A stretch of DNA of 12,819 bases from an uncultured Alphaproteobacteria bacterium (GCA_937967725.1 CALBSY010000115.1:1-12819); one strand, 5' to 3'; shown: positions 1-7,040, numbered from the stretch's first letter. Notes: generated by a model from the letters alone, not told the origin. Made by a program: numbers and translations.

Positions 1-83
1 AGCGGTTCGCGCAGAAAATAGAGCCCGGCGGCGATCACGCCCGTGGCGATCACCCACAGCGCTCCCCGTTGCGATCCGTCCAT
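1..83 (-). CDS. N-terminus of a membrane protein, probably an AI-2E family transporter (partial)
   Basis: Only the first 27 codons are in the window; the gene continues beyond the left edge. The start ATG at 83 is preceded by a very good Shine-Dalgarno site (GGGAGGAGGG, minus strand, about 91-100) at 7-nt spacing, so the start is well supported. The visible peptide begins MDGSQRGALWVIATGV and continues with one hydrophobic segment ending in LYFLREPL. From family knowledge, a short polar N-terminus followed by a helix ending in a YFLRE-like motif resembles AI-2E/PerM-type permeases, which are polytopic inner-membrane proteins. With one helix visible this identification is inference and another membrane protein is possible. 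The gene is divergent from the HerA-like ATPase, with 72 nt between the two starts. Confidence 0.6.
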   Translation of the reverse strand, partial: MDGSQRGALWVIATGVIAAGLYFLREP

Positions 84-155
84 CAAGGCCCTCCTCCCGG
101 CTTGCGCCGGAAAGGCGTGATGCGCCAAGCTGTTGCGCGAAGCAAGGAGAGGCGG

Positions 156-1637
156 ATGGGGTCCAGCATCGACATCGGCGTAGCGCCCGAGGGGCCGCAG
201 ACGCTGGCGCTGAAACGCGCCAACCGGCACGGGCTGATCGCCGGCGCCACCGGCACCGGAAAAACAGTGACGCTGCAAGTGCTGGCCGAAGCGTTCGCGC
301 GCGAAGGCGTCAATGTGTTCGCCGCCGACATCAAGGGCGATCTTTCCGGCATCGCCGCCGCTGGCGATCCCCCGCCCGGTTGGGCGGCGAAACGCGCCGA
401 AGAGATTGGCGTGACGCTGACGCCGGATGCGGCTGAAACCGTGTTCTGGGATGTGTATGGCGAACTCGGCCATCCGATTCGCGCCACCGTGACCGAAATG
501 GGCCCTGTGCTGATGGCGCGCATTCTGGAAGCCAGCGAAGCGCAGGAAGGCGCGCTGACGGTGGCGTTCCACTTAGCCGACGAAGAAGGCTGGGCGCTGC
601 TCGACCTCAAGGATCTGCGCGCGCTCATTACTTACATCGCCGACAATTCGGATGAGATCGGCAAGCGTTACGGCTTGGTGACCTCGCAGACCGCGGCGGC
701 GCTGCAAAGAAAATTGCTGCAGCTGGAGATGGACGGGGCCGAGCGCTTTTTCGGCGAGCCGGCGTTGGAGCTGAACGACTTTCTGCGGCCGGCCAAAGAC
801 GGCCGCGGCGTGGTGCACTTGCTGGCGGCCGAACGGCTGATTCAATCGCCGAAATTGTACGCCACGTTTCTGCTCTGGCTGCTCTCGGAGCTCTGGGAAG
901 AACTTCCCGAAGTCGGCGATCAGGACAAACCCAAGCTGGTGTTCTTCTTCGACGAAGCCCACCTGCTCTTCCGCGACGCCCCAAAGTCGCTGCTCGAGCG
1001 GATCGAGCAAGTGGCGCGTCTCATCCGCTCCAAGGGCGTGGGTGTTTATTTCGTGACGCAATCGCCGGCCGACATTCCCGAGATCGTGCTTTCGCAACTC
1101 GGCAACCGCGTGCAGCACGCGTTGCGCGCCTACACGCCGACCGACCAGAAAGCGGTGCGCGCCGCGGCCAATTCGTTCCGCGCGGCGCCTGGCATGGACG
1201 TAGCCAAGGAAATCCAAGAACTGGGCGTAGGCGTCGCGCTGGTTTCAACGCTCGACGACAAGGGCGCGCCGACGCCGGTGGCCCGCACCAAAGTGCGCCC
1301 GCCCAACAGCCATGTCGGCCCGATCGAGCGCGATGCGCGCGATGCGCTGATGAAGAGTTCGGCGTACGGCAAGAAATACGAAAAGGCGGTGGATCGCGAG
1401 AGTGCGTACGAGTTACTGGCGAAACGGGCTGAGCGCGCGGCGAAAGAAGCGGAACGCGAAGCCAAACGCGAAGAGCGCTCCACCCGCAGCCCGCGCTCGC
1501 GCTCGACCACGCGGCGGCGCACGTCGCGCACCAGCGCCGCCGAGCGCGTAACCGGGCGGGTGGCGTCGAACGTGTTCAACACCATTGCGCGTGAGATCAT
1601 GCGGGGAATTTTGGGTACGCCGCGGCGGCGCCGCTAA
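156..1637 (+). CDS. HerA-like / DUF853 family ATPase (YjgR type)
   Basis: This 493-aa protein is a RecA-fold P-loop ATPase of the HerA/FtsK-like DUF853 group, annotated in many genomes as a helicase of unknown role. Visible motifs are Walker A GATGTGKT (residues 30-37), Walker B LVFFFDEAHLLF (D266, E267), a sensor-like VYFVTQSPADIP (about 297-308) and a following NRVQHALRAYTP stretch where an arginine finger would lie. The length is normal for the family. The C-terminus (about 423-463) is a highly charged Lys/Glu then Arg/Ser-rich linker, followed by a short helix and a terminal TPRRRR. I chose the ATG at 156 because AGGAGAGG sits just upstream (145-152); the longer frame from 69 overlaps the neighbouring gene's start region and adds an unconvincing N-terminus. 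Whether it acts in DNA repair or elsewhere is not shown. It is not the archaeal HerA-NurA system, because no nuclease gene is adjacent. Confidence 0.93.
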   Translation: MGSSIDIGVAPEGPQTLALKRANRHGLIAGATGTGKTVTLQVLAEAFAREGVNVFAADIKGDLSGIAAAGDPPPGWAAKRAEEIGVTLTPDAAETVFWDVYGELGHPIRATVTEMGPVLMARILEASEAQEGALTVAFHLADEEGWALLDLKDLRALITYIADNSDEIGKRYGLVTSQTAAALQRKLLQLEMDGAERFFGEPALELNDFLRPAKDGRGVVHLLAAERLIQSPKLYATFLLWLLSELWEELPEVGDQDKPKLVFFFDEAHLLFRDAPKSLLERIEQVARLIRSKGVGVYFVTQSPADIPEIVLSQLGNRVQHALRAYTPTDQKAVRAAANSFRAAPGMDVAKEIQELGVGVALVSTLDDKGAPTPVARTKVRPPNSHVGPIERDARDALMKSSAYGKKYEKAVDRESAYELLAKRAERAAKEAEREAKREERSTRSPRSRSTTRRRTSRTSAAERVTGRVASNVFNTIAREIMRGILGTPRRRR

Positions 1638-1766
1638 CTCGACGCGTCCGATTGGCGGCGCGTGAGGGTTAGAGTCTCCTTTGGCTGAAGTGGCTCGCCA
1701 AGTCTAGTCGGTAGCGTCGGCCAACTGCGAGACTGATTTAAGCACCCAATGGCATGAACTCGGTGT

Positions 1767-1798
1767 GCGCCGCCTGCGCCGCAATAATGAGGCGGCGC
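1767..1798. other. GC-rich inverted repeat downstream of the TPR gene
   Basis: GCGCCGCC (1767-1774) is perfectly complementary to GGCGGCGC (1791-1798), an 8-bp stem with a 16-nt loop. It lies immediately after the TPR gene's stop codon when read on the minus strand. No T-run follows on either strand, so it is not a standard intrinsic terminator, although it could mark the 3' end of that transcript. The rest of the 161-nt gap between the HerA-like gene and this gene (1638-1798) shows nothing I can name. Confidence 0.35.
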
Positions 1799-2115
1799 CT
1801 AGTGCATCCGTCGCCCTTCGCGCGCCCGCGCCAGGCCGCGAACCGCGTAATCGTTGTCCGGATCCATCTCAAGGGAGGTCTGGAAGTGACGGATGGCGGT
1901 CGTGAAGTCGCCGCGGCGTGCGGCAACGTCGGCAAGCCCGTCATAGCTGTAGGCCGAGCGCGGAAACTTCTCGATTGCGAAGATGAAGATCGCTTGCGCT
2001 TCGGCGAGCCGGTTTGCTTCGACTAAGCTATAGCCGAGACGCTCGTTACACATGCGGAGAAGAACACAGCCGCGACGATGATAAGCATGCCAGCTCGCAG
2101 CGAGCCCTTGCGCAT
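1799..2115 (-). pseudogene. Small TPR-repeat lipoprotein, apparently frameshifted
   Basis: Two pieces of one gene lie in different frames. From ATG 2115, with GGAGG at 2122-2126 (6-nt spacing), a frame encodes MRKGSLRAGMLIIVAAVFFSACVTS: basic start, hydrophobic core and a lipobox-like FSAC with Cys22. This is a typical lipoprotein signal peptide, but the frame stops after 30 codons at 2023. The adjacent frame, open from 2146 to 1799, encodes two TPR-like helical repeats, roughly ERLGYSLVEANRLAEAQAIF and DGLADVAARRGDFTTAIRHF, ending near SLEMDPDNDYAVRGL. The first 35 or so residues of that longer frame (Trp/His/Arg-rich) look like out-of-frame translation. Adding one base near 2050-2060 would join the two into a 105-aa lipoprotein. 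TPR segments of this type often form the C-terminus of larger proteins, so it may instead be a remnant. A sequencing error, or translation of the TPR part alone from an internal ATG, are alternatives. It lies on the same strand as zapE, 109 nt downstream. Confidence 0.55.
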
Positions 2116-2198
2116 GACGTCCCTCCAAGAACCCCGTCACCTGCATTGGGCTCTAGCGGCGCCGTGTTTCAGCATTGTTGCGGGAGGCCGCTTTCGGT

Positions 2199-2222
2199 GA
2201 AAAGCAGACGCCGATGGCGGCG
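2199..2222 (-). terminator. Possible weak intrinsic terminator of zapE
   Basis: On the minus strand, just after the zapE stop codon, CGCCG and CGGCG form a 5-bp GC stem with a 4-nt CCAT loop. This is followed by TCTGCTTTTC. The stem is short and the T-run imperfect, so this is a tentative call based on position and shape only. Confidence 0.3.
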
Positions 2223-2224
2223 CA

Positions 2225-3331
2225 TCAATCCACGATGCCGCTCTTCCACTCGGCGTCGCGGCGCGGCAGCGCCAGATAGCTTTCGCTGCGCATTTCCATC
2301 AGGCGCGAGGCGGTGCGTTCGAACTCGAAACTCTGATCGCCGGCAGGGTAAAGCTGCGCCGGCTCGGCGTCGGCGCTGGCGATCAGCTTTACCTTGGCTT
2401 CGTAGAGCGCATCGACCAGCGTGCGGAAGCGCGCAGCCTCCTCGCGCATGGCCGGGGTCAGGCGGGGAATGTTTTCCAGGATCACGGTGTGAAAGCGCTC
2501 GGCGATTTCCAGATAATCGGCGGCGCCGAGCGCGCGCTTGCATAAGTTGTCGAAGCTGAAGCGCGCCATGCCGGCCGCTTCGCGCTCGACCCTGAGCTGC
2601 CGCCCGCCGACATCGAGCGTGACGGCCTGCGCGTGCGCGCCGGCGGTGAGCCGCTTCCAGGCGCTTTCGATGGCTTCGTCCGCCGCGGGACCGAGCGGCG
2701 CGTAATAGACCGGCGCCGCCATCAACTGCTTGAGGCGAAAATCCTGCGGGCCGGCGAGCTCGACCAGATCAAGCTTTCGCTCGATGAGTTCGATAAAAGG
2801 CAGAAAGAGTTGGCGATTGAGGCCGTGCTTGTAGAGATCGGCGGGCGGACGGTTAGAGGTGGCGACGACGACGACATCCTCGGCGAACAAACGTTCGAAC
2901 AGACGGCCCAGGATCATGGCGTCGGCGATGTCGGTAACCTGCAGCTCGTCGAAGCAGAGCAGCCGCGCTTCGTCGGCCACGTGTTTGGCGGCGTCAGCGA
3001 TCAGTTGATCCTGCCCCGCCCCTTTCGCGCGCGCGCCACGCAGGAAGGCGTGCCGCGCCAGCATGAATTCGTGAAAGTGGACGCGGCGCTTCTTCTCCAC
3101 CGCGACGGTCTCGAAGAACAGGTCCATCAGCATCGACTTGCCGCGGCCGACCGGGCCCCAGAGATAAAGCCCGCGCGGGGACGGCGACTTGCCGAACCAG
3201 GCGCCGGGCTTCCACGCCTCCAGTTCGCGCGCCAGCCGGTCGAGCCGCTCGGCCGCCACCGCCTGGTCGGCGTCGGGGACGAGCTCGCCCTCGGCGAGGC
3301 GCTGGCGGTAGGCGGCCAAGGGCGCGGACAT
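2225..3331 (-). CDS. zapE: AFG1/ZapE-family AAA-type ATPase
   Basis: This 368-aa protein belongs to the ZapE (YhcM)/AFG1 family. In E. coli ZapE is a Z-ring-associated ATPase involved in late constriction; the mitochondrial homologue AFG1 acts in protein quality control. Motifs visible are Walker A GPVGRGKS (59-66), Walker B LLCFDELQV (D128, E129), the sensor-1 stretch VVATSNRPPADLY (N160) and the family-typical YKHGLNRQLFLPFI. The C-terminal half contains the expected FSFDNLCKRALGAADY and RFRTLVDALYE segments. I prefer the ATG at 3331 over the TTG at 3367, because homologues begin with a peptide like MSAPLAAYRQRLAEGEL; no strong Shine-Dalgarno site precedes it. It is divergent from the acyltransferase, with a 106-nt spacer. 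Identification is confident; the division role here is by homology. Confidence 0.95.
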   Translation of the reverse strand: MSAPLAAYRQRLAEGELVPDADQAVAAERLDRLARELEAWKPGAWFGKSPSPRGLYLWGPVGRGKSMLMDLFFETVAVEKKRRVHFHEFMLARHAFLRGARAKGAGQDQLIADAAKHVADEARLLCFDELQVTDIADAMILGRLFERLFAEDVVVVATSNRPPADLYKHGLNRQLFLPFIELIERKLDLVELAGPQDFRLKQLMAAPVYYAPLGPAADEAIESAWKRLTAGAHAQAVTLDVGGRQLRVEREAAGMARFSFDNLCKRALGAADYLEIAERFHTVILENIPRLTPAMREEAARFRTLVDALYEAKVKLIASADAEPAQLYPAGDQSFEFERTASRLMEMRSESYLALPRRDAEWKSGIVD

Positions 3332-3356
3332 CGCGCTTCGGTTGCCTGTGGAAGCT

Positions 3357-3371
3357 GCGCTTGGCAAGCGC
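3357..3371. promoter_or_regulatory. 15-bp palindrome in the divergent zapE / acyltransferase spacer
   Basis: GCGCTTG (3357-3363) and CAAGCGC (3365-3371) are perfect inverted repeats around a single G. The site is upstream of both divergent genes, where an operator would be expected, and it could also fold as a small hairpin. No regulator is identified. In GC-rich DNA, a 7-bp arm can occur by chance. Confidence 0.3.
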
Positions 3372-3437
3372 CGGCTCTAGGCGGCGGCGGCCCGGCATGC
3401 TTCCCTCCGGCGCGTGCGGTCCGAGTCGCAGGAAAAC

Positions 3438-4367
3438 ATGACGCAAGCAGACGCCCTCGCGCCGCCGGCCGCGAGCGATGCGCGCCAGGCGCATATCGTC
3501 GACGTGCTGATCGAGGAGCGCGCGCCCAAGCTGTCGTCGAGCTGGATCTGGCCGCTGGCGCGGCCGCTGCTCTATACCATCCTCAATTACGACAAGGCCG
3601 TACGCATGGCCGACGCGATCGCGCCAATGCGCGGGCGGGAGGCGCTGGACTACATCTCGCAGCTCTTGCAGCTGAAGCTGGAGGTAACCGGCCTGGAGCG
3701 CGTGCCGGCGAGTGGCCCGTTCTTGATGCTGGCCAATCATCCGACTGGCATCACCGACGGACTGGCGGTGTACGACGCTGTGAAGTCGGCGCGGCCAGAC
3801 GTGCTGTTCTACGCCAATTCGGACGCGCACCGCGCCTGCCCCGGCTTCGTCGACAATCTTATCCCGGTCGAGTGGGTGCCGGGCAAGCGCACGCGCGAAC
3901 GCACGCGGGTGACGCTGAAAATGACCGAGCAGGCGTTTGGCGAAGGCCGGCCGATCGTGATCTTCCCCGCCGGGCGGCTGGCGCGCGTGATCGATGGCGT
4001 GCTGACTGATCGCGAATGGCAGGCGACCGCGGCAAGCCTCGCGCGCAAATACAGCGTGCCGATCGTGCCGTGCCATGTGGCGGGCCCGTATTCGTTCTGG
4101 TTTCACACCTTCGCGAAATTCTCCGCCGAACTGCGCGACATCACGCTGTTCCACGAATTTCTCAACAAGCAAGGCAAGACCTACCAGCTGAAGATCGCGC
4201 CTTTGATACCGCCCGAGCATGCATCAGGCGATGCAACCAGCACTATCCGCAGGATCAAGCGCTACATCGAACGCGTCGTGCCCGCGACTCCGGACGCGCC
4301 CTTCGATCCGGCTGGGCCCGAGTGCACCTGGCGCGATCCGCCGCTAACTGGCGCAATCACGCGCTAG
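3438..4367 (+). CDS. PlsC-like lysophospholipid/ornithine-lipid-type acyltransferase
   Basis: This 309-aa protein matches the 1-acyl-glycerol-phosphate acyltransferase (PlsC/LPLAT) superfamily, in the branch that includes hemolysin-like and OlsA-like proteins. The acyl-binding motif is NHPTGITDG (H101, D107), with five rather than four residues between His and Asp, as in the hemolysin-like branch (NHPxGxxDG). The later motif is IFPAGR (175-180), where classical PlsC has FPEG. A conserved VPIVPCHVAGPYSFWF stretch (about 207-222) follows. It would transfer an acyl chain to a lysolipid at the inner membrane, but the substrate cannot be decided. The ATG at 3438 follows AGGA at 3430-3433; an in-frame GTG at 3414 is an alternative, adding 8 residues. 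Its TAG (4365-4367) overlaps the stop of the convergent amidohydrolase. Confidence 0.88.
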   Translation: MTQADALAPPAASDARQAHIVDVLIEERAPKLSSSWIWPLARPLLYTILNYDKAVRMADAIAPMRGREALDYISQLLQLKLEVTGLERVPASGPFLMLANHPTGITDGLAVYDAVKSARPDVLFYANSDAHRACPGFVDNLIPVEWVPGKRTRERTRVTLKMTEQAFGEGRPIVIFPAGRLARVIDGVLTDREWQATAASLARKYSVPIVPCHVAGPYSFWFHTFAKFSAELRDITLFHEFLNKQGKTYQLKIAPLIPPEHASGDATSTIRRIKRYIERVVPATPDAPFDPAGPECTWRDPPLTGAITR

Positions 4368-5642
4368 TTCGCAGCCGGGGCCGGCGGCACGTTCAGTGTT
4401 ACGCCCTGCTTCACACACATTCGGATGTCGCGTGTCGCGGTGAAATCAGCAAGCGGATCGCCGCCAAGCACCAGAAAACTTGCCTCATATCCCGGCGCGA
4501 GGCGTCCTAGCCTGCGCTCGGGAAACAGCGTTTGCGCGCAATCCGTGCTCCACATTCGCAGCAGTTCGGCATCTGTGAACAGGTCCAGGCCACGCAGGAA
4601 ATCAATCTCAGCACTCGATGTCTCGCCGTAGGTGTCGCTGCCGGCGGCGAGCGTCGCGCCGGCGTCGCGCAATGCACGAAGGTTTGCGATCATGTCCGCG
4701 CGCATTGCTGCGTAGGGCGCGGGATCGCGCTGGGCGTAGCGTTCGATCAGCATGCCCGTCGTCATCACGGGCACGCCGCGCTCCGCGGCGAGCCGCGCGT
4801 CGGCGAGGTCGATGCGCGTCGGCGAGGTCGATGCGCGTCGGCTGCGAGTTGCCGGGCATGTGCGCGATGACGTCAACGCCCGAACTGAGCGCCACGTGGA
4901 AATCGTGCCCACTCTCGACGTGTGCAAAGACGCGCAGGCCGGAGGCGTGTGCGCGTTCGACGATGCGCGGAACCAAAGCGGGATCGAGGCCCTTGTTGCC
5001 GAAGAAAGTCTCATCGTCCCGGCGCCGTTCGAACTCCTCCGAATAGAGCAGGAAGATTTTGATGAAGTCCGGCTCGAAACCCGCGATGATCGGCCAGCGG
5101 CGTTCTAGATCAGCCTCATTGTCGATGACGAAATAGGCTTCATCAGCCAGCGTCTCGCGAGTGAAGCCAGGATAATTCCCGCGTTCGAGCAGGAACTCAC
5201 GCAGGCGGATCGGGTGCCCGCCGGTCGCGGTCAGGCCGCCATTGCCGTAAAGCACATCGACGCTGGCGGGCGTGTTGTAGGTGTCGCGCACCTGATTGCT
5301 GATAGTCGGCACGTTCGACAGCAGACCGACATAGAAGATTCCATCGCGCAGATACGCATCAATCGCCGCTTGGTTCTGATAAGGTGAGCCAAGATTGTGA
5401 TTGTGAGCTTCACAGAACGGCGGCACGACATAGCCGCCCTCGAGATCGATGCGCAGAGCCGCCGTGTTCGGCGCGGCATCGATGAAGCGCGCTTGCTCGA
5501 CGACCACGGCGCCGGGCGCGAAGCTTTCGCCGTTCCAGACGAAACCATTCACATAAGCGACCCGGCCAGCATGTTGCGCCTCCTCGCCCGGAGTGGCCGC
5601 ACAGGCCGCTAGCGCGGCAACAGCAACAATGGCGCGTTTCAT
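4364..5642 (-). pseudogene. Lipoprotein amidohydrolase, frameshifted by a 19-bp tandem duplication
   Basis: The start ATG at 5642 is preceded by GAGGGAG. The peptide opens with a short signal sequence and lipobox LAAC (Cys14), predicting an exported lipoprotein. The body is a metal-dependent amidohydrolase (TIM-barrel superfamily): HNH metal ligands (H80, H82), a lysine in FIKIF (K195) where the carboxylated lysine lies, H241 in FAHVE, H261 in IAHMPG and the catalytic Asp in AGSDTYG near the C-terminus. The conserved end RRLGRLAPGYEASFLVLGGDP is also present. At residue 276 (TRIDLADA) the frame is lost at the repeat 4795-4842. The N-terminal frame then runs into nonsense and stops at 4608, while the correct C-terminal half is one frame over, open to 4364. 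Removing one 19-bp unit restores a 419-aa protein with all ligands, so disruption looks recent. An assembly error is possible. The substrate is unknown. As read, the 344-aa product would lack the catalytic Asp. Confidence 0.9.
4795..4842. repeat. 19-bp tandem duplication (2.5 copies) inside the amidohydrolase gene
   Basis: Every base from 4795 to 4823 equals the base 19 positions further on, and the match breaks at 4794 and at 4843. The 10-mer GCGCGTCGGC therefore occurs three times (4795, 4814, 4833), separated by the 9-mer GAGGTCGAT. Before duplication there would have been two 10-mers flanking one 9-mer, an ideal substrate for slipped-strand replication. Since 19 is not a multiple of 3, the duplication shifts the reading frame. 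Confidence 0.97.
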
Positions 5643-5810
5643 CGTCTCCCTCGCGGCGGATTTGCGCAAACCCCTGTATACTAGGCGTATTTTTGTGAGT
5701 TCACGCGCTTTGCGACGAGCGCGCAAATTTGTGAAATTTTAGCCATGGACGAACGCGGCGGCGCAGTGCAGCTTGGTCGTCGCGAGGGGCGGTGTCGGAG
5801 GGAGACTTCC
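5643..5810. promoter_or_regulatory. AT-rich divergent spacer with clustered dyad symmetries
   Basis: This 168-nt gap separates the amidohydrolase start (-) from the TPR/EF-hand gene (+) and should carry both promoters. It is visibly more AT-rich around 5661-5745 than the surrounding genes. Symmetric elements are a perfect palindrome TTTGCGCAAA (5661-5670), GTGAGTTCAC (5695-5704), the same half-sites again as TTTGCG (5709-5714) and CGCAAA (5722-5727) seven bases apart, and AAATTT-GTG-AAATTT (5725-5739). TTTGTGA also recurs at 5692 and 5728. Candidate -10-like hexamers exist (TAAAAT on the minus strand at 5736-5741; TATACT on the plus strand at 5677-5682) but none has a convincing -35, so no promoter is assigned. 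Confidence 0.4.
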
Positions 5811-7040
5811 ATGCGCGCCCAAACTGTATTGGCTGTCGCGATCTGGGCAGGCTTGGCTGCGGCCACCTTCGCCATTCCCTATATTCCGCCGCCGCGCCCC
5901 GTCTACGAAGCGCCGATCGACCGTGCGCTTGCGAACGTCGCCGCCATGGAAGGCATGGACGAAGCGCAGCGCGAGCGTCTGCTCGGGCGGCTCAACCTGC
6001 TCGCCTATGCGCGCGACGACGGCGATTTCACTTACTTGCAAGACGGCGATGAGCTGAACCTGGCCGGCAGCGTGCGGTGCGCCGACGCGCCGCGAAACAT
6101 GCGCTTCCCGCAAGAAGAACCGGCGCCAGAGTTCGGCCCGGACGATCGCTGTGCGCAGCTCGACTTCAACCTTGGCCCGCGCGACGAAGTGCCGGAGACC
6201 ACGCCGGAAGACGCCAGCGCCGGAGCACGGGCGCGTCTTGAGGCGGCGCGCCGGCATTATGCACAAGCGATCGAACTGGACGGCGAAGATTTGCGCGCGC
6301 GGCTCGGCTATGCCTACGTGCTCGACCGCTTGGGCGAGACCAACGAAGCGCGGCGCGAACTGCGCTGTATCCTACGCCTTGGTCTGCCGCGCCTCTCGGA
6401 CGCACGCTCGGAGTGGGAAGACCACGCCGTGCTGACCGAAACCGCAGCGCACCTGGAGCATCTGGCCACGTCGCGCGGCGATCGCGCCAAGATGCGTCAA
6501 TTGCGCGAACGGCTCGAGGCGAGCCAGCCGATCATGTACGTGACCCCTATCGTCCTGCCGCTGAGCGAACGGCCGTTTGACGCCATTATCGATCCCGGTT
6601 CGCCGGTGGCGTTCGATTTCGCAGGCACCGGCGACCGGCGCGCGCAAGGCTGGCTTACGCCGGACGCGGCGTGGCTGGTGTGGGATCCGGAGTGGCGCGG
6701 CGATATCCGCTCCGGCTTCGACATGATCGGGCAGCGCACTTGGTCGGTGTTCTGGAGCGACGGCTTCGAGGCGCTGCGCGCGCTCGATGACAATCGCGAT
6801 GGCGAACTGACCGGCGCAGAACTTGGCGGATTGGCGCTGTGGCGCGACGAGAACCGCAACGGCGTGAGCGATCCGGGCGAAGTGCTGCCGGCCAACGTAC
6901 ACGGCATCGCCGCGCTGGCGGTGCGTGGCCGGGCGACTCGGCCAGGGCTGATCACGGCCCCGGCGGGCGTGCGGTTCGAGGATGGACGTACGCGCCCGCT
7001 CTACGATTGGACGCCGGGCCTCGGCGGCCCCACATCGTAG
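5811..7040 (+). CDS. Exported protein with a TPR segment and two EF-hand-like calcium loops
   Basis: I do not recognise a named gene. The ATG at 5811 has an excellent GGAGGGAG (5797-5804) at 6-nt spacing, so it is preferred to the in-frame start at 5745. The 409-aa product begins with a signal peptide (MRAQTVLAVAIWAGLAAATFA, probable cleavage near residue 21), then a Pro-rich segment. Residues about 140-190 are TPR-like (RRHYAQAIELDGEDLRARLG and onward), with helical sequence to about 240. From 285 comes a Trp-rich block (WLVWDPEW, WSVFWSDG), then a canonical 12-residue EF-hand loop D326-E337 (D326, N328, D330, G331, E337) and a second loop D346-E357 in LWRDENRNGVSDPGEV. The latter resembles calcium-binding loops often found in large secreted bacterial proteins. 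Predicted location is the periplasm or cell surface. Function is unknown; calcium binding is inferred from the loops. It converges on the response regulator with 3 nt between stops. Confidence 0.85.
   Translation: MRAQTVLAVAIWAGLAAATFAIPYIPPPRPVYEAPIDRALANVAAMEGMDEAQRERLLGRLNLLAYARDDGDFTYLQDGDELNLAGSVRCADAPRNMRFPQEEPAPEFGPDDRCAQLDFNLGPRDEVPETTPEDASAGARARLEAARRHYAQAIELDGEDLRARLGYAYVLDRLGETNEARRELRCILRLGLPRLSDARSEWEDHAVLTETAAHLEHLATSRGDRAKMRQLRERLEASQPIMYVTPIVLPLSERPFDAIIDPGSPVAFDFAGTGDRRAQGWLTPDAAWLVWDPEWRGDIRSGFDMIGQRTWSVFWSDGFEALRALDDNRDGELTGAELGGLALWRDENRNGVSDPGEVLPANVHGIAALAVRGRATRPGLITAPAGVRFEDGRTRPLYDWTPGLGGPTS

Noticed and set aside
1754..2026. 90-aa plus-strand frame in the TPR region
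   Set aside because: Antisense to the TPR repeats, no ribosome site, no family resemblance.
2633..4009. 458-aa open frame on the plus strand across zapE and the acyltransferase
   Set aside because: Antisense/out-of-frame shadow: low-complexity Arg/Ala/Gly translation with no motifs, spanning two genes with clear family signatures.
2994..4220. 408-aa open frame on the minus strand
   Set aside because: Shadow of the acyltransferase and of zapE in another frame; no recognisable domain and no good start.
5677..5682. TATACT as a plus-strand -10 box
   Set aside because: No acceptable -35 at 16-18 bp; TTGCGC lies only about 8 bp upstream.
5695..5704. GTGAGTTCAC as a CRP/FNR-type site
   Set aside because: Half-sites are 2 bp apart rather than the 6 bp of a CRP site (or the 4 bp of an FNR site).
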